64,000 nucleotides of DNA from Pseudomonas petrae (lineage in GTDB: Bacteria; Pseudomonadota; Gammaproteobacteria; Pseudomonadales; Pseudomonadaceae). The notes beneath the pieces were generated by a model. That model did not search any database. It was not told the DNA's origin and saw nothing but the letters and a program-made list of their open reading frames with translations. Where the stretch lies: positions 124,001 through 188,000 of the forward strand of contig NZ_JAKJXE010000011.1 in the NCBI RefSeq assembly GCF_021728295.1, in the 5' to 3' direction. This document shows, piece by piece, positions 35,651 to 43,917 of the stretch. Position 1 is the stretch's first letter, and every line of letters begins with the position of its first letter. Both the position numbers and the translations under genes were made by a program.

Positions 35651-36144
35651 CTGGCCTTCATCGCTGCCGAGTACATCGACTCGCACAGCTGACCGGCTAT
35701 TCGGCTTCGGTCAAGCGCTGCTGCCAGGCTTCCCGCTTCTTCGTCAGCGCTTCGACGCAGGTCGGCGAGCACAGCGGCGAGGTCGTCTCTTGTCTTGCCT
35801 GTGCTGGCATGGTCGGTAGAACAACGCTTTCGGTTGGCAAGCAGATCGGTGACTTGCTGCTGCAGGCTGCGAGCGCGGTCATCAGCAACAACAACGGCAG
35901 CCGTAACGTGTTCAGCCTGTTCGGTCGCATGGTCTGTCGCCTTGTTCGAATCTTCAGTGAGTTGGCGTTGCAGGCTCAGCGTCTTGCCGATCGATGCAGC
36001 GCGGGCGTTGGCAACGTCACGTTCGCCCGTGACGGCGGCAAGGTCCGTTTTTGTGTGGTCCAGCCGCAGGTACAGATAGCCGGTCGCAGTCGCAAGGGCC
36101 AGCAGCACCCATGCCCAGATAGGAACCAGCTTGAGCGCACCCAT
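35647..36144 (-). CDS. Inner-membrane spanin, Rz-like
   Basis: 165 residues. One N-terminal membrane segment (VPIWAWVLLALATATGYLYL) followed by a long periplasmic coiled coil, the layout of an i-spanin. It joins with the Rz1-like lipoprotein encoded inside it to fuse inner and outer membranes at lysis. ATG at 36144; the preceding TTG is less likely. Confidence 0.82.
   Translation of the reverse strand: MGALKLVPIWAWVLLALATATGYLYLRLDHTKTDLAAVTGERDVANARAASIGKTLSLQRQLTEDSNKATDHATEQAEHVTAAVVVADDRARSLQQQVTDLLANRKRCSTDHASTGKTRDDLAAVLADLRRSADEEAGSLAAALDRSRIAGQLCESMYSAAMKAR
35697..35930 (-). CDS. Outer-membrane spanin lipoprotein, Rz1-like, nested in Rz
   Basis: 77 residues in another frame within the Rz gene. 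It has a lipoprotein signal with lipobox LAAC (Cys23), followed by a Pro-containing short periplasmic domain and a C-terminal helix. Nested Rz/Rz1 genes are known from lambda. Two further Cys may form a disulphide. Confidence 0.75.
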   Translation of the reverse strand: MRPNRLNTLRLPLLLLMTALAACSSKSPICLPTESVVLPTMPAQARQETTSPLCSPTCVEALTKKREAWQQRLTEAE

Positions 36145-36482
36145 CAAGGCGTGACTCGGTCAACTGCCTCGTTGACTTTGTCGGCGGCCTTGTCTGCCTT
36201 CTCGGCTGCCTTGCTCGCACTGTCAGCGGCGGCTTCAACCTTGCCCGCCGCTTCCTTCGTGCTGTCGGCAAGCTTGGTCAGACGAAGGTCGCGCTGTTTG
36301 AGCGCTTCGTCGTAAGCGGTCCGCACTTGGGTGACTTGGCTGCTGTACCAGCTGGCGAGCGACCACTGCGATGCGCCAAACCCCAGTGAGAACGAGCCAA
36401 CGACAATCAGCATGGCGATAACCCATACCTCGACTCGCTTCCACCAGTGGCGGGCGATGAAGTTGAATGTGCATCCTTCCAT
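36144..36482 (-). CDS. Membrane-anchored coiled-coil protein
   Basis: 112 residues. One strong transmembrane segment (VWVIAMLIVVGSFSLGFGA, about residues 19-37) and an Ala/Lys/Glu-rich coiled coil to the end (STKEAAGKVEAAADSASKAAEKADK). It overlaps the Rz start and lies in the lysis cluster. It could be a lysis regulator or second spanin-like factor; not determined. Confidence 0.65.
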   Translation of the reverse strand: MEGCTFNFIARHWWKRVEVWVIAMLIVVGSFSLGFGASQWSLASWYSSQVTQVRTAYDEALKQRDLRLTKLADSTKEAAGKVEAAADSASKAAEKADKAADKVNEAVDRVTP

Positions 36483-36853
36483 CAGTTGATTCCTCCCAAC
36501 CTTGTTCGCAGATGAGTGATCTCGTCGCTTTGTTGGGTGACCTGCTGGGTGAGCTGGGCGACCTGGCTCGTCAGGGCTTCGATCTTCCCCTCCATCCGTC
36601 CTACAGCAGCGACAGCGTCGTTTCGTTCTTTGGCGAACTGGTCAGCGCGAGCCTCGGCGGCGTTCGCACGAGCTCGCTCCGAGTCGAGCAATTCATTCAG
36701 GCGGCGGACTGTGCCAATGTCGGCGTTGTCCATGGCCCGCTCAGTCGCTTCCTTGGCGAGGAACCGCTTCAGCCACAAGAAGCCGCCGAGCAATACAGTC
36801 CCAGTGCCACCCAGCCAGGTAGCTGTGCCTGGGCCGAGGTCGGTTGGGTCCAT
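36482..36853 (-). CDS. Holin-like membrane protein with coiled coil
   Basis: 123 residues from the ATG at 36853, preceded by GGAG. The hydrophobic segment GTATWLGGTGTVLLGGFLWLKRFL is followed by a long coiled coil (LNELLDSERARANAAEARADQFAKERNDAVAAVGRMEGKIEALTSQVAQL). Position upstream of the spanins and the single short membrane segment fit a pinholin/holin or anti-holin, without proof. Confidence 0.6.
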   Translation of the reverse strand: MDPTDLGPGTATWLGGTGTVLLGGFLWLKRFLAKEATERAMDNADIGTVRRLNELLDSERARANAAEARADQFAKERNDAVAAVGRMEGKIEALTSQVAQLTQQVTQQSDEITHLRTRLGGIN

Positions 36854-36967
36854 CGCTACTCCGATTCGAACTGATCGCCTTTTGGCGCAATGGAAAAAAT
36901 GCATTCGCTAGTTTTTGGATTAGTCTTCCTGGCTCTCACGCCGGTCAACCATTCAAAGGACTATCGA

Positions 36968-37297
36968 ATGCCAAAGGATCTATGGATCACGATGCTTGCA
37001 ACAATTGCGGCAGGAGTTATCACGCACCAGGTCAACCAGTCCGACCTCGTTGCGACCATCACCCAGAACATGGGGAAGGTAATGAGGAAGCTGGTCAGCT
37101 TTGCGGCTAGATTTGGGGCTACCCTTTTCATCCTCGCTATGTGCGTGTACCAGATCATTTCATTCGCCGTTACGGATGACCCGGTCGGCCGATGGGAGAT
37201 ATTGGGAGCCATCTATTTCTCCGTACTCGGTTTGGAGTTCGTTAAATTTCTTCTCAACGACATCCACGACGTTCGATCGGGTCGCAAGCCGCTGTGA
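36968..37297 (+). CDS. Small membrane protein on the strand opposite the late genes
   Basis: 109 residues starting MPKDLWITMLATIAAGVITHQ, with AAAGGA 7 bases upstream of the ATG (36968). Two or three membrane segments (about 5-20, 44-65, 72-90). It faces the late operon and lies between lysis genes and Q, so it is likely a lysogeny-expressed moron or a holin partner. The role is unknown. Confidence 0.6.
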   Translation: MPKDLWITMLATIAAGVITHQVNQSDLVATITQNMGKVMRKLVSFAARFGATLFILAMCVYQIISFAVTDDPVGRWEILGAIYFSVLGLEFVKFLLNDIHDVRSGRKPL

Positions 37298-37303
37298 ACG
37301 CAA

Positions 37304-37330
37304 AAGGGCCCGCCGAGATGGCGAGCCCTT
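37304..37330 (-). terminator. Hairpin in the putative late leader
   Basis: AAGGGCTCGCC ... GGCGGGCCCTT followed by TT on the minus strand. It lies downstream of Q in the direction of late transcription and could be a Q-dependent terminator; the T run is short. Confidence 0.4.
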
Positions 37331-37581
37331 GAAATGTTGCGCGTGTCTTCCCACGCTGCCCGCCAAAGCCACCCCCAGCACACTCGAGGTAAAGGGTCCA
37401 ATGACTGCCGGTGTTCTTTCCGTACGCGTGACTACCGGCTTTATCGCGTCCAGGCCACTCCCGAAGGAACCACCCTGGCTATGGCGTCCCGCAACAAATA
37501 AAACCAGCCGAGGCTGGTGCGGCCAACTCGTCACGAGCAAGCCAGGCCGAAAACGTCACGTCGTCGGCGAATTAGGGGCAC

Positions 37582-37609
37582 AAAAAAGCCCGACACATTG
37601 GCCGGGCTT
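37582..37609 (-). terminator. Terminator in the putative late leader
   Basis: On the minus strand AAGCCCG-gccaatgtgt-CGGGCTTTTTTG, a good intrinsic terminator about 520 bases downstream of Q. The stretch 37298-37794 otherwise holds no gene I can support. Confidence 0.6.
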
Positions 37610-37794
37610 CTAGTGCGTGTCGCGCTGAATGCGATGAACACCGTGCCATGAAAACAGAGTTATTCCGCGCGGAAAAGTGTTTTCTGAAAATCTTTCGCTG
37701 GGCGTCTGTTCCACCAGCCCGGCCATCGGATTGCGTAGTGGCACTTAGCCTCAATCTGGCATAGTGGCGGATACACATCACAGAGATAATTTAT

Positions 37795-38100
37795 ATGCCG
37801 TGGCATCGTTCAGACAGGAAGCGCTATACGGGAAAGCTCCCGGGCATTTTCATTTCGGTAACTAAAGCTTGGGACGTTGAGCACTTCATCGATCAATACC
37901 TTGAGCTCCGTGGGTACAAGGTCGATGACACGAACCGCGACCGTATTGCGGTGCGGCTCGAGGCCACACCAGGGCGCGCGCCTTACCGAGCAGAAGACCT
38001 AGTCGCATGGCTGGACGAAAAATATAAGGTAGCCACTCGTGTTCCAAGTGGACTACCACTGATGGACGTCAAAACGCGCCACGTCGCGGAGGGCCTGTAA
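37795..38100 (+). CDS. Hypothetical protein on the strand opposite the late genes
   Basis: 101 residues: MPWHRSDRKRYTGKLPGIFISVTKAWDVEHFIDQYLELRGYKVDDTNRDRIAVRLE. AGAGAT lies before the ATG. The chain looks globular and mixed alpha/beta, without recognised motifs. It lies convergent to Q. Confidence 0.5.
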   Translation: MPWHRSDRKRYTGKLPGIFISVTKAWDVEHFIDQYLELRGYKVDDTNRDRIAVRLEATPGRAPYRAEDLVAWLDEKYKVATRVPSGLPLMDVKTRHVAEGL

Positions 38101-38133
38101 AGCTATCAGACACGCTGACAGCTTTACACGCCA

Positions 38134-38517
38134 TTAGGCTGCGTCGCGGACCTCCCTGACGGCGCAGTCAATCCACGCCACCCCCGCCTGTTTCAACTCC
38201 CGAGCTTTAGCTTCACTCAGTCCATAGCGCTTACCAACGCGAACCATCGTCCACTTCGCACCGAAGTAGAACCAGATGACTTCCCCGATCTGCTGGTCGC
38301 GCGCAATGAGCTTGGCCAGGGCGCTATCGATCGCCGTCGCCCAGTCGTCGGTGATGGAGTAAGACTTGGCCGCGACAGGCATTGCGTCTCGCATCACAGC
38401 CATCATCGGCGACACATAGGTGGGAATCCCCATCCCATCCATACGCCACCACCCCCACTGCTCGAGCAAGTATTCGGTGTCTCCCAACGGACGCCCCAAC
38501 GGTTTGCGAGTCATCAT
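38134..38517 (-). CDS. Antitermination protein Q-like
   Basis: 127 residues. Matches the phage antitermination Q family by EYLLEQWGWWRMDGMGIPTYVSP near the start and IGEVIWFYFGAKWTMVRVGKRYGLSEAKARELKQAGVAWID near the end, an HTH-like C-terminus. It should load on RNA polymerase at the late promoter and carry it through leader terminators into lysis and structural genes on the same strand. Confidence 0.85.
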   Translation of the reverse strand: MMTRKPLGRPLGDTEYLLEQWGWWRMDGMGIPTYVSPMMAVMRDAMPVAAKSYSITDDWATAIDSALAKLIARDQQIGEVIWFYFGAKWTMVRVGKRYGLSEAKARELKQAGVAWIDCAVREVRDAA

Positions 38518-38801
38518 GCTGCCTTCCTCGGATCTGGTTCACTATTCAGGCCAAGCAAATCGCGAAGCAGCTTGTCGGCGTGTTTGTTTTTGGCGTTGCC
38601 TTCCAGCACCCACGCTTTTGCATAAGCCTCGAATCCTATCTGGCCGGGTGTTCCGTGCCAGTCAGACACGATATCCATCAGCGCTGCCGATGCGATCCGG
38701 CCATGGGTCTCCTCGAGCAACATCCGGTTGCCCACTTTCAGAAACTTGCGCTCGACGGTCGTCATGTTTTTACGCGGCAGGTCCGCAGATACGTTACTCA
38801 T
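38514..38801 (-). CDS. Hypothetical phage protein (NinX-position)
   Basis: 95 residues: NMTTVERKFLKVGNRMLLEETHGRIASAALMDIVSDWHGTPGQIGFEAYAKAW. It is translated in an overlapping chain between DnaB and Q, where nin genes lie in lambdoid phages. No domain recognised. Confidence 0.6.
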   Translation of the reverse strand: MSNVSADLPRKNMTTVERKFLKVGNRMLLEETHGRIASAALMDIVSDWHGTPGQIGFEAYAKAWVLEGNAKNKHADKLLRDLLGLNSEPDPRKAA

Positions 38802-40170
38802 GATCTTTCCTCCCCTTGGTGCGGCCGGTGAACTTCAGCACCCTGCCCATCTCGACCTCTTCGTCGCTGGGCGGCTTGCCACCGAACGGCACGAAGCGCA
38901 CGAACTTTCCCTGCTGCTGCACAAGGCAGGTGCCCTGTTTGCCGTGACGGCACTTGCCGACGATCAATTCGGTGACACCGTTCTTGCCCTCTTCGCTTTC
39001 CATATCGCGGTGCACCAGGATCACGACGTCGGCGTCCTGCTCGATCTGGCCGCTGTCGCGAATGTCGCTTGGGCGTGGCCGCTTGTCCGGGCGATTGGTT
39101 GGCCCACGGTTCAGCTGCGCCAGTACGATCACCGGCACCTTCAGCTCCTTGGCCAGGTTCTTCAGGGAAGTGGATATCTTGCCGACTTCGAGCGTGCGGT
39201 TCTGCCCGCCAGCGCCCGCGATCAAGGTGATGTAATCCACCACGATCACGTCCAGTCCTTCGCGGCGCTGACACTGGCGCGCAATCGAACGGATTCGGGC
39301 GACCGTCATACCGACCTGATCGCTGATGTACAGCCGGGCCTTGTGAAGCTTGTCCACCGCGCCGGTGATCTTCGGCCAGTCGTCGTCCTGCAGTGTGTCC
39401 CCCTCATCGAGCCGGGTCAGATCAACGCTCCCCAGAGACGCTATGTTGCGCGTGACGAGTTCTTCCTTGGACATCTCCAGACTGAACACCAAACCAGCGC
39501 CAGCGAGCTGTGTGGTGACGTGCTGGGCCATCTGGACACCGAGGATCGTCTTGCCCGACGCAGGAAGGCCAGCGATTACCACCATGTTGCCGGGGCGAAG
39601 GCCACGAATCAGCTTGTCCAGATCAGGAACGCTGCTGGACAGCCCTTTCGGTGCATTGCCGGTGAACTTGGAGTCGATGGCGTCGATCACGGTGGTCAGG
39701 ATGTCGCTGACCTTGTGGTAATCGGGCTCGCCGTCGTCCAGGTCGCGAAGGTCGGCCATCGCCTGCTGGCCGCTAGCGATGATTTCGGCGACAGGCAAAT
39801 TCTCGCGGGCCGATTCGGTGATGGCTTGGGCGGCTTCCACCACCTTGCGCAAAATCGCACGCTCACGGATCACGCGGGCGAAGGTCTTCCAGCTCGATGT
39901 ACCTTGAGCGTTCATCTGCACCTGGGCGGCGTGAGACAGTAAGCTATCCCCATTGGGCAGCCATTCGCGGTACTCGCACACCGTCACTACGTTGATCAGA
40001 TCGCCGGCGGCATGACAGTCCAGTATCGCCTGATACAACACGGCGTTCTCTTCCGCGTAAATGTCCTCGATGCTGACTTTGCTGGCGATATCATCCACCA
40101 ACGACGGGTCAACAAAGATCGCGCCTAGCAGACCGTGCTCGGCAGGGATGCTATGCAGATCGCGACTCAT
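38794..40170 (-). CDS. Replicative DNA helicase, DnaB-like
   Basis: 458 residues from the ATG at 40170, overlapping the loader stop (ATGA). N-terminal DnaB domain begins SIPAEHGLLGAIFVDPSLVDDIASKV. The RecA core has Walker A IAGLPASGKT, VFSLEMSKEEL, Walker B VIVVDYITLI, and the R-finger segment. It unwinds the phage origin in the 5'-3' direction. The phage thus brings its own helicase plus loader. Confidence 0.95.
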   Translation of the reverse strand: MSRDLHSIPAEHGLLGAIFVDPSLVDDIASKVSIEDIYAEENAVLYQAILDCHAAGDLINVVTVCEYREWLPNGDSLLSHAAQVQMNAQGTSSWKTFARVIRERAILRKVVEAAQAITESARENLPVAEIIASGQQAMADLRDLDDGEPDYHKVSDILTTVIDAIDSKFTGNAPKGLSSSVPDLDKLIRGLRPGNMVVIAGLPASGKTILGVQMAQHVTTQLAGAGLVFSLEMSKEELVTRNIASLGSVDLTRLDEGDTLQDDDWPKITGAVDKLHKARLYISDQVGMTVARIRSIARQCQRREGLDVIVVDYITLIAGAGGQNRTLEVGKISTSLKNLAKELKVPVIVLAQLNRGPTNRPDKRPRPSDIRDSGQIEQDADVVILVHRDMESEEGKNGVTELIVGKCRHGKQGTCLVQQQGKFVRFVPFGGKPPSDEEVEMGRVLKFTGRTKGRKDHE

Positions 40171-40949
40171 ACGGCACCTCGCGCCGAGGCCCAGCGAAAC
40201 AGCACCACCAGACCGCCTTTGTCCCGCAAGCGATCGACAGCACGATCCCCCAGGCAAGTGCGCAGATCCGCCATGCCCAGGTTGCTCACCACGATGGTGG
40301 GTTTCATCTGCTCGTAGCGCCCGTTGATGACCTCAAACAGCACGGTTCGCTCGAAGTCAGTGCCGTGCTGCACACCCACTTCATCGACCACCAGCAGGTG
40401 CGGGGCAATCAGGTCAGCGTAGACCTGGGACTCAGTGCGCTCCCGGTTGCCGAAGGTGTCTTTGATGCTGCGAATGATCCCGCCCGCAGTGGTGTAGAGG
40501 CCTGCCAGCCCTTGGGCGGCAAACTCGCGGATGACCTGCTGCAGGATGCCAGCGGCCAGGTGAGTCTTGCCGGTACCGACTTGGCCCAGCAGCATCATCG
40601 ATCGCCCGAGCGGGAAGTTTTCGGCGAAAGCCTCAACGTAGCCGGTTGCGTAGTGCCAAGCGCGAAGCTTTTCCTGATCCTGCCCGGCAACCCATGTGTC
40701 CAAGGAACAGGTCTGAAAGCGCAACGGGATACCAGCGTCGAGCAGGCGTTCGTTCATCAGCCTGGCGCGGTGGATCGTCACGCCTACGGAGCGGACAACG
40801 TCGTCGCTTGAGTGGCGCTTGTCAAAGTTACAGCGCGGGCAGCCGTACCAGTGCGGCTCAGCGCCGAACTGTTCAACCAGTGAATCAGTGAACTGCCCAT
40901 GATCCGCGCACTCACGCATCGCGGTTTCGATTGTGTGCTTGATGGTCAT
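40167..40949 (-). CDS. Helicase loader, DnaC/IstB-type AAA+ protein
   Basis: 260 residues. N-terminal zinc-binding part has CPRCNFDKRH. The AAA+ core carries Walker A LLGQVGTGKTHLAAGI, Walker B LLVVDEVGVQ, and sensor region PTIVVSNLGMADL. It loads the downstream DnaB at the origin. Overlaps its neighbours by four bases on both sides. Confidence 0.93.
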   Translation of the reverse strand: MTIKHTIETAMRECADHGQFTDSLVEQFGAEPHWYGCPRCNFDKRHSSDDVVRSVGVTIHRARLMNERLLDAGIPLRFQTCSLDTWVAGQDQEKLRAWHYATGYVEAFAENFPLGRSMMLLGQVGTGKTHLAAGILQQVIREFAAQGLAGLYTTAGGIIRSIKDTFGNRERTESQVYADLIAPHLLVVDEVGVQHGTDFERTVLFEVINGRYEQMKPTIVVSNLGMADLRTCLGDRAVDRLRDKGGLVVLFRWASARGAV

Positions 40950-41773
40950 TGGCCGTTACCTGCGATGCGATAGTTACCCTGATCGTCCAGCTCGAGCCCT
41001 TCCTCGTAATCGATCTGGTCGAAACCGGTGTGACGGGATGGCTTGCCGTTCTTGGCGCTTGTGCCGGGCAATACGCTCTCAGGGAAAAGGCCTCGCCAAC
41101 TACTCATCGTCGACTTGTCGAGCACCGCGTCTGGATCAGAGTGATTCGCCAATTGTTTCGCCGCTATCTTGCAGGCTCCTGCCGTCAGAGGTGCGCGGAT
41201 CGACTTACGCATCTCGCAATAGTCCGCCCATGATCGTTCGCTGACGTTTTCAGGCTTTGCTGTCAGGGGATCGAACTTAACCGTCCTGATCGTTCCGTCA
41301 TCAGCAGCAGACTTGTCTGCGCGTTCTTTTGGTTTATTAACGGATAATTGACGGATAGATGACGTATTGGGTGCAGATTCTGCACCCCGTTCTGTCTTTA
41401 TTTGCACCCCGTTCTGTTGTGAGTTGCACCCCGTTGCGTCTTCATTTGCACCCCGTTCGGAGCGGGGTGCACCAGCTGCACCCCGTTTTTCGACCATGTC
41501 GTACACCACAGGACGACGATCATGACGGTCGATGTACGCCGCTGCGATCGCCTGATTCCCTCGCTGAATTAAGCCGGCATCTTCAAGGGCGTCGAGTTTG
41601 TAACGAACCGTGCGCTCGGATAATCCGGTATCGTTCGCCAGCGTCAGCGCCGATGGGAAGGCTCCACGACCGTCAGATCCTGCATAGTTCGCCAAGCACA
41701 GCAGAACGTGGCGACAGCTGGAATCCTGGATGTCTCGTTGTTCCAGGGCCCAGACCATTGATTGAATACTCAA
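40946..41773 (-). CDS. Replication initiator, O-like, with internal origin repeats
   Basis: 275 residues. The N-terminal winged helix (SSCRHVLLCLANYAGSDGRGAFPSALTLANDTGLSERTVRYKLDALEDAGLIQRG, residues 18-75) binds DNA, as in lambda O and phage replication proteins. The middle (about 95-135) is low-complexity and is encoded by the iteron array. The C-terminal part would contact the helicase loader. First gene of a replication trio. Confidence 0.87.
   Translation of the reverse strand: MSIQSMVWALEQRDIQDSSCRHVLLCLANYAGSDGRGAFPSALTLANDTGLSERTVRYKLDALEDAGLIQRGNQAIAAAYIDRHDRRPVVYDMVEKRGAAGAPRSERGANEDATGCNSQQNGVQIKTERGAESAPNTSSIRQLSVNKPKERADKSAADDGTIRTVKFDPLTAKPENVSERSWADYCEMRKSIRAPLTAGACKIAAKQLANHSDPDAVLDKSTMSSWRGLFPESVLPGTSAKNGKPSRHTGFDQIDYEEGLELDDQGNYRIAGNGQ
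41381..41489 (-). repeat. Iteron array, candidate prophage replication origin
   Basis: Plus-strand copies of TGCACCCCGTT start at 41381, 41403, 41425 and 41447, spaced exactly 22 bases, with a fifth at 41477 and an inverted copy at 41462-41471. Spacing of 22 is not a multiple of three, so the repeats are kept as DNA, not as protein. They lie inside the initiator gene, as in lambda ori within O. Confidence 0.8.
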
Positions 41774-42366
41774 TGCAGAGTCTCCCCAGCCGGCGTAGCG
41801 CGCCTTACCGTTGCTGGCGCGTCGTCCGGGGTTGATCCACCGGTCAGGCGCTGCTTCAAGACGTGCATGGCGGTCGTGGCGTCAATCGACAGCAACCGCG
41901 CCTCCGCCATGTCCAATGCCTGCGGCGAGTGGGTCATAATCGACTCGCTAACTCGCCGGGCATAACTGAGGCTGGCGGTCGCCAGTTGCAGGTTCGTGAG
42001 GTCATCGAAGGCGCTGGGCGGATGAGGATTGCCAGGTACGGTGACGATGGGAATGCGCTGTTCTGGCAGAGGAGCTCCTTCCAGCAGGTGCCGCCGCATA
42101 GCCTCCCAGTGCTCCTGCGCGACCTGTTTGGCGTCGTGGCCGGTCTTGCGTTTGAACAGGACCTTGATTGCCCAGAACGCCTCGATCAGGGCGATGTGCG
42201 TATCGTCCTCCATCTCAATGGTGTATTCGGGCTCGCAGATCACATCGAGGGTGTCTTTGATGACTTCAAAGCACTTGAGGAGCAACGCAGCATCGGCATA
42301 CTTCTCGAAGTTTTCCTCGTCGATCACTTCAACAACTGGCGGGGTAAAGCTCAAGACATTGCTCAT
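41770..42366 (-). CDS. Hypothetical early protein
   Basis: 198 residues, soluble and acidic, starting MSNVLSFTPPVVEVIDEENFEKYADAALLLKCFEVIKDTLDVI. No known domain visible. It is in a chain of four-base overlaps between regulators and the replication genes. Confidence 0.6.
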   Translation of the reverse strand: MSNVLSFTPPVVEVIDEENFEKYADAALLLKCFEVIKDTLDVICEPEYTIEMEDDTHIALIEAFWAIKVLFKRKTGHDAKQVAQEHWEAMRRHLLEGAPLPEQRIPIVTVPGNPHPPSAFDDLTNLQLATASLSYARRVSESIMTHSPQALDMAEARLLSIDATTAMHVLKQRLTGGSTPDDAPATVRRATPAGETLH

Positions 42367-42674
42367 TGGGCACGCTCCAGTCGCACGACAAGGTTGCGCA
42401 GCTTGCGTTTGAACTTCGTTGTCAATGTCCGCTGATCAAACCAACGGCTGTAGGCGCCCTCAGTGAACCGAACTACGCCTTGATAGGCGGGGTCTTCAAA
42501 GTCGAACCGCCCGCGCTCGCCATTGCCGGGACGGCCGTGGGCCTGGAAGTAAGTCGCGTACATATCGCTGAGCTCGCGCTTCAAGGAATTGCGCAGGATC
42601 TCGGCCATCTGGAAATCAATGGCAGCCTCGGCGATGAGAGTCATCAGTTGGTCGTGGGTGAGTTTCGATTTCAT
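42363..42674 (-). CDS. Hypothetical early protein
   Basis: 103 residues, basic, helical at the N-terminus (LTHDQLMTLIAEAAIDFQMAEILRNSLKRELSDMYATYFQ). It could bind nucleic acid given its basic C-terminus (KFKRKLRNLVVRLER). Not recognised. Confidence 0.6.
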   Translation of the reverse strand: MKSKLTHDQLMTLIAEAAIDFQMAEILRNSLKRELSDMYATYFQAHGRPGNGERGRFDFEDPAYQGVVRFTEGAYSRWFDQRTLTTKFKRKLRNLVVRLERAQ

Positions 42675-43432
42675 GCTTGTTCTCCGTCGCCGCCAAACAG
42701 GTCAGCCAGATCAATTTGATAAACGTCCAGCCACGCACCGGCTGGCCAGCAGCGAACGAAGCCAAAAGTTGGGTGGAATACTTTGGGGGCTGTTACGCCG
42801 CGCTCCTTGCACCAGCGTCGCAGAGGGACGTAACCAGAGACGCCGAACTTCCGTCCTGCAACCTTCTCAACCGCCAGCACGGCGGCTTGGCGGGTGCCGA
42901 GGCCCAGGTCGTCCTTGAGCTTTTGCACCTGTCGTACTGCGGCGCTTGCAGTGGCCATCGCGGTTGCTTCGCGGCGGCTGCCGATCTCGGCTTTGGTCCG
43001 AACAGCTTCGTCACGTTCGGCCGTCACGCGGAGCTTTTCACGCTCAGACGAGAGGGCGATTTCCAAGAGTTCAAGGCGGGACATTTCGGCGGGCGGCGCT
43101 GGGCGGAAGTACCGGTTAACCAGTTGACGCTGGACATCCCACGCCAGATCGTCCGTGAACGGCTTGACCAACATTAGGTAACCGTCTTCTGCGATTAGGG
43201 TAAGCCCGCGGTTCGGTACTTCAATTCCAAAACAACGCAAAACGTCCTTTTGGCTTACGTCTGCCAAGAAGTAATCAACGTCCTCACGCAGCTTTTCCTT
43301 ATGCGTGGTGAACGTCCGACTTGCAGTGCCTTCAGGGCGCCCATGAATCTCATCGATCATCGCGAATGTAACGACGCGCTGGCCGCGGTACTCGACGATG
43401 GGCAGCTCGGTGGAGTTGATGACGATATTCAT
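42671..43432 (-). CDS. ORF6N-domain antirepressor-like protein
   Basis: 253 residues. The N-terminal ORF6N domain (ELPIVEYRGQRVVTFAMIDEIHGRPEGTASRTFTTHKEKLREDVDYF) is a DNA-binding module of phage antirepressors. The middle is a coiled coil (EREKLRVTAERDEAVRTKAEIG). The C-terminal domain (GVSGYVPLRRWCKERGV, then HPTFGFVRCWP) is found in Ant-like proteins. It may inactivate CI-like repressors or regulate replication. Confidence 0.8.
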   Translation of the reverse strand: MNIVINSTELPIVEYRGQRVVTFAMIDEIHGRPEGTASRTFTTHKEKLREDVDYFLADVSQKDVLRCFGIEVPNRGLTLIAEDGYLMLVKPFTDDLAWDVQRQLVNRYFRPAPPAEMSRLELLEIALSSEREKLRVTAERDEAVRTKAEIGSRREATAMATASAAVRQVQKLKDDLGLGTRQAAVLAVEKVAGRKFGVSGYVPLRRWCKERGVTAPKVFHPTFGFVRCWPAGAWLDVYQIDLADLFGGDGEQA

Positions 43433-43917
43433 TGGCCGGCCTCCGCGAACTGTGATTGCTTAGCGGCAAGACGCCGTTCCGATTGATCATTGATGGCAGC
43501 ATCCACGACGTCATTGAACTGCTGCTTGCCGATCTGGTTTGCATTCAGGAGGCCATTGAGCCGGCGATAAAATCGGCGGTATGCGTCATCGGCGCGGTCA
43601 AGCCCTTGAGGCTGGACAAGCGTTTCGACGAAAGCGTGATAGGCAAAGCTGGCCACTGGGTCAGGCGTGTACTTGCGGCGCGCGACAAGCACTAGCTCGC
43701 GCTCCATACAGGCTTTTGCCCATGACAAGTCCTCCAGAATTTCCTGGCTGATGTCGGGGATAACTCGGTAAGCCAGTGAAAGACCTGAGAAGCGCCGATT
43801 GGCTTTGAAAACCCTGAGCGCTTCCTGCCCTTCCTCCGAAATGAGAAACGGACCGCACAAACCCCAGCGGCTGTCGGGCTTGTGGGTCGGCGCGTGAACA
43901 AACCATCCAATGTTCAT
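43429..43917 (-). CDS. Hypothetical early protein
   Basis: 162 residues: MNIGWFVHAPTHKPDSRWGLCGPFLISEEGQEAL, then a basic middle and a C-terminus rich in Gln and Ala. Overlaps ORF6N gene by four bases. No domain recognised. Confidence 0.55.
   Translation of the reverse strand: MNIGWFVHAPTHKPDSRWGLCGPFLISEEGQEALRVFKANRRFSGLSLAYRVIPDISQEILEDLSWAKACMERELVLVARRKYTPDPVASFAYHAFVETLVQPQGLDRADDAYRRFYRRLNGLLNANQIGKQQFNDVVDAAINDQSERRLAAKQSQFAEAGQ

Noticed and set aside
38728..39942. Plus-strand frame opposite the helicase gene
   Set aside because: DnaB motifs are on the minus strand; the antisense frame is a composition artefact.
41381..41489. CRISPR array
   Set aside because: The repeat unit is about 11 bp with 22-bp period and lies in a coding gene; this is an iteron array.
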